From Maylandia zebra (lineage: Eukaryota; Chordata; Actinopteri; Cichliformes; Cichlidae), in the NCBI RefSeq assembly GCF_041146795.1, contig NC_135187.1, positions 17,436,556 to 17,500,555 of the forward strand: a stretch of 64,000 nt of DNA, read 5' to 3'. The translations under genes were made by a program, and so were the position numbers. Below, piece after piece: positions 49,870-61,639 of this stretch. The notes beneath the pieces were generated by a model, which saw only the letters and a list, made by a program, of their open reading frames with translations, ran no database searches and was not told the DNA's origin. Every line of letters begins with the position of its first letter. Position 1 is the first letter of the stretch.

Positions 49870-52800
49870 TCACTTGCCAATATTTGACCTTCCTTCAATG
49901 CTGATTTTCACCTCATGAGGGATGAAGGAAGGTTTGGGAAGGGTCAAAGGTGGTTCCTCCTCTGATTTTTCTACTTTTCGACCCTCGGGCGCAGACCATC
50001 TGCGCTTCCTGCTTCCCGATGGCTTAGTAGAGCCAGCTTCTGTACTGCCGACAACCTGACCTTTGGAAACTCTTTCCCCAAACACGAGATCCCCGTTTTC
50101 CACACCGGAGATCCCTCTACCTCCATTTCCACTCTCCCCACTCCCTCGCTGGCTGATGCCATTTTCCCGCTCTCTGTGCCTGGGACCTCCTCCACTGCAG
50201 CTCTGAGGAGCGTCCGACACAGCTCTAGGGGGTTTGAGGTGTCCGTGGCTGGAGGGGACAGAGGCGTGGGCGGCCGGCTCCAGGGGTTGAGTCTTCTTCA
50301 GAGATCCGTTCCTCAGGTTCTTGAGCGTGAGTGAAATACAAACATCGCCTACAGAAAGCTTGGTACAAGGCAGCTCCAGAAGCTGGGTGGTCCGGTCCGG
50401 GCAGCATGAAGACCAGCCTTGGCCAAAGACGAAGAAGGGGTATTCCAACAAGACCTCCACGCTCACCTAAAGAGAATTGGGGACAAACGAATGAATACCT
50501 TATTTACATTATATACTGTTGTTTCACAAAAAAAATCCACTTTGATCTTTTGATTTTGTTAAACTAAACAATCTCACGTAGAGCCGAAAGCTGTAATGTT
50601 TAAAGCTCCTTCAGGAAATTAGATCGGAATATGGGGAATTTTTTCTTTGTGAATCTCAGGTCCAAAAATCAAGGCATGAACTAAACCATGGTTTTAACAT
50701 GTTAATTATGAAAGTTCATGACTTTAACATTATTTTCCACTCAGTTTTGGAGCTTCGATAAGAACGCAGTGTCTAAAAAAGGATAACGAGAAAAAAGAAG
50801 AAAGAAGAAGAAATACAGGAAATTGAATGTAACCCAGTTCCCAGACTAGCCCAGCAGCACGACAGCAGCCAGTGTCCTGAATTTTATTTGAGAAAAGCTT
50901 TAAAGGAAAACCTGCCATGCCTCTGTTTGGCCATTTTCTAAACTGAAATCTGAAATTCTGCGGCCTCCTGTTGACACCATGTCCTATAACACTGACCCTG
51001 TTAAGTACACATTATTAAAAAAACATGGAGAAAATCTGCTGCATATTACTTTACTGTTTGTGAACCTTTTTGTCATGACGAATACTGAAAACACTACACT
51101 GCTATACTACTAATACTGGTGTCAGCTTGAGACCTGAAACTCTCATCTGAAAAAGGACGTTTTCACAGAACTCTGAGGTCCACACCAGGATTCAGTAGCT
51201 TGTAGAAACACTTTTAGCAGCAATAACTTGTTCTCTGTACAACTTTCAGAGTCTCTCACATTATTGTGAGAAACTTCCAAAACTTCTACTTTCATAGAGG
51301 TGCTCACACTTGCTGATCATCAGTTAATCAAGAGTGTTTGATTAGCAGCACATGGCTGCTATTCAATGCTCTTAGTAAGGCAGTAAGAAGCAGTAAGGGT
51401 ATCCAGCTGCTCCTGTCTTCTAAGACTTTAAGTTAGAAAGAAATACAAACGTTTTCTGTTAGTGTTCTGCAAAGTCAAAAAGATATTTATGCAATAATTG
51501 TGATTTTTCTTTCACTTCTGATTTAAACTCTGGACTTAAAGCCCTGACTGGGTCTGTATTAGTGTTTGAATGTATAAAAAGAATGAATGGATGACAAAAA
51601 GAGATCGGCTGCAGGCTCAGGAGAAGGAAAATAAACATCAGAAACATCCGAAAGAAGGCAAAGCCAGGGATAGGATACCGTAAAAGAGCGAGATGATGGA
51701 AGTGGAGGAAGCTTCTAAGATGGGGATGAAAAGACAAGTTTAAAAAGAGAGAGTAGGTTGGACAAGAAGAAGAGGGAGGAAATGAAAAGAGAGCTATGTC
51801 AAGAAGGATACAAGCGAAAGACGTGACAAGTACCAAATCTCAAATCTTACGTCAGGCAACACTTTCCCCTCCTGTATTATATAACTTTTGACTTCTTGGA
51901 GTAAGTTCTCTGAGTGTGGACTCAAAGCTATAACCGCCGCTCAGGAAAAAAGTAAGAGGAACCATTGAAGGAGCACAAGAGAGAAAGAGAAGTCTTTGAA
52001 AGATGGTCAGCTTTTGTGGGGTACGACATCAAAGAGCAGCTGGGGGCGAGAGAGATGGTTAGAGATGTGCTGTGTGGGTGGACGAGTCGCAGCATGGACA
52101 GATGAAAAAGATTAACTGGCTTCAACGCACATCCTCAAAGACAGGGCGAAGGCTGCATGAGTGTACGTGAGCGCAAGTGTTCCTATAAAAACCCGAAAGA
52201 TAAACTGTGGCATAATATCGGCTATTAAGAGATTGCTGCAATTCACATTTAAATGTAAATGTATTTATACAGCTTCAAATCGCAACAAGGGTTGCCTCAA
52301 GGCACATATTATACTATAAGGTAAAGACTCTACAATAATATAGAGGAAACCCCAACAATCAATAATCAATGTTAATGAGAGATTCAAGTATGTTTGTATT
52401 TAACTGTGGCAGAGTAGAAAAGAAAAGAAGTAAACAAATGTCCCAAAAAAGGACAATTTAACCACTAAAAAAATGTAAAAAATAAAAAAAGACCACCAAC
52501 ATGTCATCTCGGGGTCTGCAGGTAACTATTAGCGTCAAATTGCACATGACTGATCGGAAAGAGATAAAAGAAAAAAGAGAACTTTAGTGGAAGGGGAAAA
52601 ACATCAGAGCCAAACATCTGCCTATTAATGAATGAAGATATGAAGATAACATAAAGTCACCTTTACCAAAGTTCAAGTTAACCCACAGTTGAATATTTCT
52701 GCACAGGATAACGATCTAATGCACAGGAGCAAATCTACCAAGCACTGGTGGCAAAAGAAGAAATGAAGGCTTAAGGAAAGGCTTCGTCAAAGCCCAGACA

Positions 52801-55800
52801 TCAATCCGACTGAAATGAGGTGGAAGGCTTTAAAATAGACAGTACATAAAGAAAACCTACAAACACCTAGCAACTGAAGGATGACCAGAAGAGAGGTCAA
52901 AAACATCAGCAAGAAAATGTCAAAGACTGATGGACAAATGTACAAAAGAAGAGTGAAAAAGTTAATCTTGCTAAAAGTAGCATCAGTAAGTCAAGGATGT
53001 ACTTTTCCTACAGAAGAACTTTACAACAGCTGGTACTTTGGTAGAATAAATTACAGAAAGCTCTATTTCTTTGCTAATTCAAATGTATAAATCAGCACTT
53101 TAAATATGCAAAGCATTACATGTAGCAATATATCAACACATTTACATGGCTTTAATTAACTAAGACAACCTGAAGTAGATTCCAGTCCTCAATACCTTGA
53201 AAACTTTAAACATTTGTGGAAGACGATGATACACATAGAAGCCTTATTATAGATTATTTTTAAGCTCACAGAACTTAAAAATAAAACCAGAACTGGACTG
53301 TTTAGCCAGATACTAGATTAGTCACATACTAGATTTAGGTGTGCTGGTACCTCGGTCCCACCTGGAAAATGCCAAAGGACCGAGTAACTTTTCATTTACA
53401 TGTTTGTGTGCATGAATGAGATAAATCAAACTTTGACAACCTCATGCAAACAGAGCTCTGTAAAGATCGTGAAACCACATGTGAACATTTTGAGAAATTA
53501 TTAAATCACATTATTACAAACATTAAAACAATGTATGCAAAGGGGAAACAAATATCCTAGCTGTGTGAGAAGGTAAACACAAATAAACTTTAATCAGCAC
53601 ATTAAATTTAAGACCATAAATGGACTGCTACTTACTACCACTACTCGCACTTTTCTGCTGCTAAAGAGCGAACACTCAAAGTGATTTTAAACTGTAAGTC
53701 GCATTTACTCATTCGCACACATTCACACAGCAGTGTAATTTTTTATTCCTTCGAGCACTTTTTACCTCTCAAGCACCCACTCGCACATCAGTAAACACAT
53801 CAGGGTCAGTGTCTTGGGAAAGACTGAAGGAACGGGGAACCTTTCGATTAGCAAATGACCTGCTCTACCTCTATCTTGTTTGTTTAATTCCTTTGCAAAA
53901 AAAGGCGAACACATCACAGTTTCATGGTGAGGTTACGTGCTAGAGCAGTGAATTTTAAGAATCTTGTTGTTAGTCAGAGGAGACTTCATGCTAAGCTAAC
54001 CAGCAGCTAAAGTTTGTAAGATAAGACGATGCTATTGCTTAGCAAGAAAGCAAATAAGCTAGTTTCTCAAAATTGTAAAAACACCCCTGTACGTGATAAA
54101 CTGATTAAGGAAACGTGTGATTGCGATACTGGACTCCTGAATCTGCGATGTCTGTTAAATGTTTCAGATTTTTTCCCTCACCTGTGTACGGTGTTCACCA
54201 ACGGAGAACTGAACCACAGCAAAGTTGGGCGAGGTGTGGCTCCCCTCAATGCGCTCCACTGTGGACGAGTCTATCTTCAACTCGCTGCTGATCTCAGCAC
54301 TCTGGATGAAGTCCTCTGTCTTCAGATCCTCCACACGTTTCAGCTCGCCATCAGCCAACTGGATGATGGAACCTTTGATGAAATATGGGGGGAGCGAGGG
54401 AGGCAGCACCGTACTAGAGGGGGGATGTGCGGCGGAGGTCGCCACCAGCCCTGGTGGAGCAGGAACAATGGGGAGATGAAGCTGGGCTTGGACCACTGCA
54501 CCTGGGGCATCCTGGTGAAATGAGCCAGTGTGGGTCTCCAGAGTTTCTCCTTTGGGGGCGGTGGCGGCAATGTACGTATGTGGGAGTGTAGTAGGAAAAG
54601 GTGCAGCTTGGGTAGATGATGTAACATGGGAGGTTACAGGCTCCAATGTTGTGACTCCACCTCCACTGACAGGGATGATGACCGGTTGGGGGCCTGGAAT
54701 GAGTAAGTGTTGCTGTAGGCTGGTGTGGTAGCTGCTACCACTGCCTCCTGCAATATAGCCGATAATAGGTTGCTGAGGGTAGATACTGGTGGAAGAGAGC
54801 CCCATTGAGAGTGGCTCTGTGGCGTTGTGGGTGGTCTGGATGACGGTCTGGGGTGGCAGTGTGCTGACAGCAGCTTTCAGGCTGTCTACACTTAGTGGGG
54901 GTGGAAATGTGAAAGAGGAGGTGGTGCTGGATAAGGATGGAGCACGACTGACAGGCTTGCCCATGATGTTGCCACTTTTCTCCAGGTGTGCAGGGGCTGA
55001 AGTTGTCACCTTCTCAGGGCTGGCTCTGGGTGGTACCAGCTGGTGGTCCCCATGGCTGTTGGGCATTAACATGACAGAGGTTCTCAGCCCTGATGGATCA
55101 TGCGGAGAGTAGTCTGTTGGCAGAACCATCTGTCGAGCCTCATAGGAAGACAAAGAGGATGTGGCATCCCGTGATTTGCTCCCTGACTTGGAGATGTTAG
55201 ACTCGAGTGGCGCGGCATACCGCCGGCCCCTTTCCAGCTCTCCATTGTGGAGCTCTCTGGGTCTCTGAGAGCCACCTTGCTCTTTTCTGGTGGGTCCATC
55301 CGTATACTGCACCACCACCTGAGACATGCTGTGTCCCAAAGTATGGTGAGGGTACATTGAGTGGGGCGAAAGGTGAGTGCCTCCTTGGTGATGGGATGAT
55401 GGCACAGTCCGTGGGGATGTTGATATTTGAACATGGTGAGGGACAGGGTCTGTAGAAGGAGGAGGCATGGAGGTACGTCCTGTGGATGCTCGCTGCTGGT
55501 CCTGCTTGGAGGCCTGTGAAGGAGCAGAGGCCGTCTCTGTGTGTGAGGGTCTCTGTGCAGCCGAGGAAGAGGAGGACAGGGGGGGAGGAGGTGGAGGAGG
55601 AAGCAATTGAGAGGGGATGTAACTGTATGGGGCAGTGTAAGGTGAGGCTATAAACTGCATATTGTGAGGCAGATGGGTGTAATGGACAGCTCCTCCAACT
55701 GTGGTCTGTGGCAGGTGGGATGTGTACACTGTAGGAAGAGATGAGACCACCCTCAGTGAGGAGGCAGAGGTCAAAGAGTCTGATATGGAGGAGGGAGATT

Positions 55801-56020
55801 TATACTGCGATCCGTCAGAGTGACTGGAGCTACGGTGCGCACCCACACTGCTCTCGTTCCCACCAGCCACACTGGCGAGCCAGGTCATGTTTTCTGAGCG
55901 CTGGCTCTCAGTGGCAGGTGGCATGATAGGTGAGCGATTTTCAGATGGTAGCGTGCTAGAGAGGATTTCCCTCTTCTTTGGGGGCAGACATTCATTACTG
56001 CGCTCCTGGTTGGACTTCAT
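49870..56020 (-). CDS. atxn1: Ataxin-1, two coding exons, no polyglutamine tract
   Basis: Nuclear co-regulator that binds Capicua and splicing factors. Coding exons on the minus strand: 56020-54182 (613 codons) and 50466-49870 (198 codons plus stop), giving 811 aa (human about 815). It starts MKSNQERSNECLPPKKREI, identical to human ataxin-1. The AXH domain (about residues 546-667) spans the junction: GSIIQLADGELKRVEDLK in the first exon, VEVLLEYPFFVFGQGW in the second. The C-terminus holds the nuclear-localisation and UHM-ligand motif RKRRWSAPE, with Ser771 equivalent to human Ser776, the 14-3-3 site. Where human has polyQ there is polyPro (141-147), polySer (149-153) and then only scattered Gln. 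The splice joins Q613 to V614 in phase 0; the 3.7-kb intron is full of relics. Paralogue a/b is not resolved. Confidence 0.97.
51150..51300 (-). mobile_element. Tc1-like end relic in atxn1 intron
   Basis: Text such as TTTTAGCAGCAATAACTTGTTC and TCAGAGTCTCTCACATTATTGTG (51210-51270) matches the reverse strand of a fish Tc1-like transposase C-terminal region. The same family, in opposite orientation, lies at 52650-53000. There is no reading frame. Confidence 0.5.
52248..52372 (-). mobile_element. LINE 3'-tail fragment in atxn1 intron
   Basis: The plus strand reads TATTTATACAGCTTCAAATCGC, then GGTTGCCTCAAGGC and AAGGTAAAGACTCTACAATAAT, then AACCCCAACAATCAA. This is the reverse complement of the 3' end of the LINE family seen at 1430-2575. 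Only the tail is present, as in 5'-truncated insertions. Confidence 0.65.
52650..53050 (+). pseudogene. Tc1-like transposase relic in atxn1 intron
   Basis: The plus strand can be read in pieces as the transposase catalytic end: QDNDLMHRS near 52705, then QSPDINPTEMRWKALK near 52792-52840, corresponding to the SPDLNPIE motif with its final acidic residue. The frame is broken by stops. It is a second Tc1-like family, distinct from 19535 and 26240. Confidence 0.65.
53620..53880 (-). mobile_element. Decayed SINE in atxn1 intron
   Basis: Shares landmarks in the same order with the SINE at 2013-2314: a CATTCGCACACATTCACACAG block (near 53708), GTGTCTTGGGAAAGAC (53810) in place of GTGTCTTGCCCAAGGAC, and a GGGAACCTTTCGATT block (53836). 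It is strongly diverged and so older. Confidence 0.5.
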
Positions 56021-56376
56021 GCTGATTTCACCTCACGCCCCTCAACTATACTTGCGTTATCCTTCCTCGAGTTTTGGACTACAGCTTTCTTTTTTTCCCT
56101 TGTTTTGCTTCCTCGTTCTTTCACTTTCGTTGTCGCTTTTGTTCGCTTTCTCACTTTTTGATGTCCGGTCCTTTATTTCACATTAATTAGCCACAAAATG
56201 AAACTTCCCCAATCTTGTCTCTTTTCCCTCTCTATCCACTTCACCCAAGGCCTTTTCTTGACAAAAAAAATCCAGGCCCTAACAAGCAGGTGAGGAAGGA
56301 TTAAAGATGGGGATGACGATATGGAGGGTTGGTTAAAAGGGGAGGGGGAAGGGCGGTCCGTTCCGTCCGGGGATCT
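56021..56376 (-). other. atxn1 5' leader
   Basis: Sequence directly upstream of the atxn1 start. In the minus-strand sense there is no strong acceptor close to the ATG. A weak one (run of T then GTCAAG near 56255-56268) exists. The simplest reading is that one exon runs from the acceptor at 56530 through the start codon into the coding sequence. Human ATXN1 has several non-coding leader exons, so further ones are expected beyond this window. Confidence 0.5.
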
Positions 56377-56529
56377 TTAGCGACTGATGGGTGAGCTCAG
56401 CGTGGAGGTGGAGAGCGTCACAACGTCAAACCTGCCGCTGTCGCAGAGGACGATGGGGGGCCGAGTGCGTCGCACTTCATGAGGAATCATCTCCTTGTGA
56501 AAGAAAGTCTGCCCGCACGCAGCACAATC
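56377..56529 (-). CDS. 50-codon conserved-looking frame at an exon start, upstream of atxn1
   Basis: A good splice acceptor (CTCTCTTCCACAG, ending at 56530) is followed at once by an open frame of 50 codons ending in TAA at 56379-56377. It reads DCAACGQTFFHKEMIPHEV, then a basic RRTRPPIVLCD segment, and ends SSPISR. Composition is protein-like, with a CxxC pair, a following His and a third Cys, as in small zinc-binding folds. It has no ATG at its start; an internal Met lies at residue 14. It may be the last part of an upstream frame spliced into the atxn1 leader, or the last exon of an unknown minus-strand gene. I do not recognise the family. Confidence 0.35.
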   Translation of the reverse strand, partial: DCAACGQTFFHKEMIPHEVRRTRPPIVLCDSGRFDVVTLSTSTLSSPISR

Positions 56530-56599
56530 CTGTGGAAGAGAGAGGAAAAAATAGATGGTTAGAAAAGGTGTGGCTCGTTAACTGATGAATAGGAGAATA

Positions 56600-57263
56600 C
56601 TTTATAATTCTTATTCTGTGCTTTTTTTTCAGCAAGACTGCAACTATAATGACAGAGCCATTTTCAAAATCCCTTCTAGTGAATGCAGCGCATCTACAGA
56701 CCTATAAAGACAGACAGGTTAATAATGTGTCTGAGCAAAACAACTTCTGCAACAACAAATTTAACAATGGAACAACACTTTAGCACCAACAAATCCATAA
56801 AAGGACAACGTTTTGAACTACGAAGAATAAGCCAGCAGGACATTCGGGAGGTCAAGTAACAGCTCTAAAAAGGTGACAAAGATGAGAATTAGGAGGCTAA
56901 CAAATACAAAAAGCCCACTGCAACAAGCGTGACCTGTAGATTGTGTGGATATGGAGGTGTTTTATGTAACAATGTGAATAACAGCAACACAGGTCAGTCA
57001 TGGGTAACTGCAATTTCAAGAAAAGAGACCCTGCTAATATAAAAATGACCACTCCAAGCAACAATAACCAGGCACTTTCAGTAAATGACTAATAATAAGA
57101 GTTTGATTACAAGCCTGTGTGTATACCATAAATGAGTGTACCACATGTGTGTGCCTGTGCCTGTGTGTGCCATCTGTTTGCGAGCATCCCCTACTGTGAA
57201 AGATGGGAAGCTCAGTGTGAAACTCATAAATAATGTAGAGGAATTTCAAGCACATACATCCCC

Positions 57264-57300
<37 letters not shown>

Positions 57301-57600
57301 CACCGAGCATGAACCGCTTGCTTACTCAAACACTGACACCTGTGTATATTCAATTATGCTGACACGTGTTTTTTTTCTTGAAGCACAGCACAACTTCACA
57401 TACAGACACACACACAGACACGCACACGCACAGGTAGCTCACATATCGTTCACTAACACACTGCTGCACGGCTCACCAATTTATTTGTTCTTTGTAGAGT
57501 CAGTGAGTTTGTACCGTCCCTGGTTTCTGTGACCGCCTGCACAGTTACACATTTAGAAAACCGTCCATTTCTGCAGTAAAACAGCAAATTATATCAACGC
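56600..57600. other. Non-coding, upstream of the atxn1 leader exon
   Basis: Probably intron of atxn1, whose earlier leader exons should lie to the right. It holds a (CA)n tract at 57264-57299 and no recognised gene. Confidence 0.45.
57264..57299 (+). repeat. (AC)n microsatellite
   Basis: About 18 AC units, uninterrupted. Confidence 0.95.
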
Positions 57601-57624
57601 CTAAGTGATGCTACAGACTGAAAA

Positions 57625-57760
57625 AAGCCTTGTGATGGACTGAGAGTCTGTCCGGAGCGTAGCCTGTCTTTGGCCCTATGACAGTTGGGACAGGTTGTGG
57701 CACCAAACAATCCCCTAACTGGAAATGCAGTTAAGAAAATGGATGGACTTGACAAAATAA
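57625..57760 (+). mobile_element. RTE/Rex3-like LINE 3'-end fragment
   Basis: The text TTGTGATGGACTGAGAGTCTG, then GCCCTATGACAGTTGGGA, CAGGTTGTGG and AAATGGATGG follows the order of a ubiquitous fish LINE 3' end, whose intact copies end in GGATGG repeats. It is short, diverged and without a reading frame. Assignment to Rex3 is from memory. Confidence 0.5.
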
Positions 57761-60690
57761 AAGTAAAGGTTTTCACTATTTTTGCCCAATAAGGAACCAG
57801 ATGATTAACATCTGAAAATACTTTTCTTTTTCTAAAAGCGTCTTTAATGAAGAAGATGGATGGAAGATGTGGACCATCCATCCATTCACTAAAACGTATC
57901 AAACGGGACTGAGGAAACTGATTAAAAACAGGTTACAGCTGCATTTATTTAGCTGGTTTGGCAATATCATCAAATAAAATACAATACTGCATTAAATTTT
58001 AACAGTTAGTGGTTCTCAATTTGAGTCCTACTCTAAAGTTACTAAAAAAAACCCAAAAATGTAGTTTTTCAACCAAACTTTGGAGGCTTCCACTGCCTTC
58101 TTAGCTAATTCCCCCACACACAGTATGTGTGTAAATGTGTGTTCTCTAGAGCGAGGGACATCATGCAGCTCAAGCAGATTCCTGTAATTTAAGACGTGTT
58201 GTAATGCTACTACAACACAGCTGCAGAAACAGGCGTAGGAGTAAACACACATGCATATTCACATTTGCACGGAGCACACAGCAGCCTTTGTTTCATGGTA
58301 CACAGCGCACACTCGCTTATTCAAGTATATACTTTATCTGTTTAATCGAGCCGGCATGATTCAGATGTGTGCTGAGAGGGAATGTTGATCGCTGAGCTTT
58401 TAGCCCTGAGATGCACTCTCTGTATCTCCCTCTTTGTCTCCTCTCTGTCACTCCACCTCCACTTGACTCTCTTGCCTCAGCCTGTCCACCTCTCCTACTA
58501 CATAACCATTCTCAATTATCATTCTTCCATTTAATGGTTTTATGCTCCCTATTTTCTACATTAGTATTCACTTGTACACTCTTGGAATCCTTTTGCAACA
58601 AATCTTTGACATGTCTCTTCAGCAAACCTAACCTCAGTCACGCTGTTTAGTCACAAAATACAAAAACAGAGACAATAATGCACATCAATCCAATAGCTGA
58701 CCTCACCTCAGTCTTAAAGAGTTTGTATACACCGTGCAATACTATTTTTATTTATCTTATTTTACTGTTCATGTGTAATAGTCAGTTGCCCTATAATCTT
58801 AACCTCATTCTGTCTTTATTGTGATGTTTTTGGTGGTTTTTCTTCCCTTCTGTACTCATAACTTCATTCAGCAATGCATCTGTGATGTACTGACTGACTG
58901 ACAATAAAGGAATCCGAATCTACTACGTAAAAACAACTCAACAAGCTCTTGCTCAACTTAAGACTCTAAGGTAAAGGGAACGTTATATGCCTGAGTGTTC
59001 AAAGATGAGAGACATTTCATATCAGCTGTCACCTCAAACACGGACAATGTCGGTACATGCAGCTCAGATCTGCTCATGCTGCTGTCTGTGGCAGCATCAA
59101 TTTGTCACAACTGATTCAGACACATGAAAATGGTTGTACTCCAAGAGAAATCTTATATGTGCAACATAAAATAATAGTTAACCTTAGACAAAAATCAGGT
59201 AAACAAGTCATGACAACAATAGCATAGCAGCTACTGAACAACTTCTGCTGGAAAAGTGTACTATCATGTCACATTAAAGGTAATGTGGGAAATTATAAAG
59301 CATTTAAATATACAAATATAACTAGAAATCACAGCTGTGCTGCGGGAGCAGAGACACCAATGCTAACTTCATAATCCTCCCGGTTGCTTCCATTTTATCC
59401 TGCAGTGTTACTAAGAGCCAGAAAGAAGTGTTCATAGTGGAAAAGAGAAAGAAAAAGAACTCAAAGTAGAACAAAAGAGTAATTCCCACTGTAAATCCCC
59501 TTCTCGCATCCACTGTGGGAAACTTTGGTATCTTAAAGAAAGAAAAAAGAAAACAGCATGGCTACAACAACAGTTAATGAGGGAAGAGACCGAGGAAGGT
59601 CGAGAAAGGGATAAACAGAGGCAGGGAGGTGAGAAAGACTGGAGAGCAGAGGGTATGAGAGTGAGGAAAAGCTTAAGATGCATGGGAGACGTGGAGAGGG
59701 ATCGAGAGAGCAGGCTCAGCTGACCTACATTGCACAAAGAGAGGACTGCTTCACTGAAAGTGACACTCAAACACACATTCGCTGAAAAGCTAAGTCACCT
59801 GAATCTTGCTGAGCTTGCAGTGTGTACGTGCAGGACTGTGCGCTGTGGTGTGGGTGTGTGTAGATATCAGATGACCTGTAACCCAAGCTGCCTGTCCTCC
59901 ATGTGCTTGAGCCTTTTTTTTCTCTATACACACACTCACAAACACGCTTCTCCACCTTACCAAAACCTGTGTGCAGGTCAGCAAATACTGGCATTTTTCA
60001 CTCACTGCAGGTTCATATATGCCACCTTTCTCTCACAGTTGCTACTTCAGAGGACACAGTACTCATGAACATTAATCTCCTGGAGACTTACCCTCACCTT
60101 AAAAGGCAATCTATAATTTATAAACACTTTATGTTTTACTCTCACAGTAATGGAGTGCATTGTGGTTATGGCGCCACAACAGAAGTCATAAGGCCACCCA
60201 CAACTATGACTGTTTAATACAACAATTACAAAATATTTACTTAAACACTGGACTGGACTGTCATACTGTATCTCTAACAAATCGATATCCTTCCAAACTA
60301 TCGCTGAAAAACTGGCATATTAAATACAAAAAAAGTCTCTTTTTAGCATTAAAGTTGAGCTGTTGTCTTTAACTTAGTGGCATATATAGTACCGGTACAC
60401 TGAAAAAGCTGCCAATTTTCATCTACACATACTACATTGCTTCACTGTGGGTGGATGCCCAAACTAGAAAATCTGACATATGCTTTATGACTTCCATTTC
60501 CCCCCTTTTTGTTGCTTACTTGGATTTTTCCACCACACATGTATGTCAAAGACCCCAAAATGCAGGGCTTTAAGAACTCTGAAAGGTTCTAGTTCCTGCA
60601 ATGCAGACATCAACAGAGATGACTTATTTTTAAGAGTTATAACAGCTATGAAAAAGTTCCAGTGGCCAGAATCCACCTAAAAAAAGAGAG
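57761..60690. other. Non-coding spacer or atxn1 intron
   Basis: No gene recognised. The segment 58740-58925 ends GACTGACAATAAAGGAATCCGAATC, which looks like the 3' tail of another short LINE copy. Purine-rich stretches at 59570-59720 are low-complexity. Confidence 0.4.
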
Positions 60691-60699
60691 AAAGAAAAA

Positions 60700-60960
60700 T
60701 CTGCAGCTACAAAAAGAACAAGGAGTCCTGTGACAGACTGCATGGTCCCCACAGAGCACTGATCTCAGCATTACAAAGTCAGTCCTGGATTACACAAAGA
60801 GATGGGAAAACAATGAAACAACTCAAATTCATAGAAGAACTTCTGGAGAGTCTCTCAGTTGTTTTGGAGGACCTAACCCTACAATGACAAATTATATGCA
60901 AAACTATGTACAAACTGATGAGGAAGTTCTTTAAAAATCTACAAATAGAGTGAATGATAA
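60700..60960 (+). pseudogene. Tc1-like transposase 3' relic
   Basis: The text GTCCCCACAGAGCACTGATCTCAGC, then AGTCAGTCCTGGATTACAC and AAAGAGATGGGAAAAC, aligns by eye with the SPDLNII-x-VWDYMKR region of a common fish Tc1-like transposase, followed by its TAGAAGAACTTCTGG block. Stops and indels break it. Confidence 0.55.
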
Positions 60961-61639
60961 TTTTAAAAGCTGCTCACTCAAATCTTTGCATGCATCTGTC
61001 AAACAGGCCTCTATAATATACTAAATATGTTGAATGCTGATGTTATCTTTCCAATACATCCATTATTACAGTTTCTAGTTGTAGTTGTCACTTTCGATCT
61101 GTAACTGCTTTCAAGTTGGGAAAATTCCCATGTTTGTTGAGTTCTAAAACCACTGGATCCCTTATCAAACATTTACATTCTCTATTTGGTGAGTTATATC
61201 AAACATCTGCAGAATGCAGTTCGCTAATGACCCAAATATATGATCTTGTTAAATAACAGTGACTTGTAGTGACTACAGAATAAACACAATCCAATTAAAC
61301 TCCCATCAAAGCAAGAAAAACCCATTATACTTTGCATCTCTACCCAGGAGCACTGTAATAAGCATATTGGCTTATTAAGTCAACATACAGCAGACACGTT
61401 GTGGACATCTAGACACAGAAATTCTGGTGAGGCTCCACGATCAGTGTTTGCTACAGTGCATCTGTTTGCATTACAATTTTTGAAAACATTCCAATTTATC
61501 ATTAAATTTCAGAATATGATGTATGACATACAAAAAAATGAAACTTTGTGTCGATCTGGAAATAAGTCAATATGCAAAGGAATAAAAACAAATATATCAG
61601 TAGTGTATAAACTGAGCATTGGTAAACAAGCAAAACTAA

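Noticed and set aside
54029..54523. 164-aa plus-strand frame
   Set aside because: Antisense shadow of the atxn1 coding exon and its splice donor.
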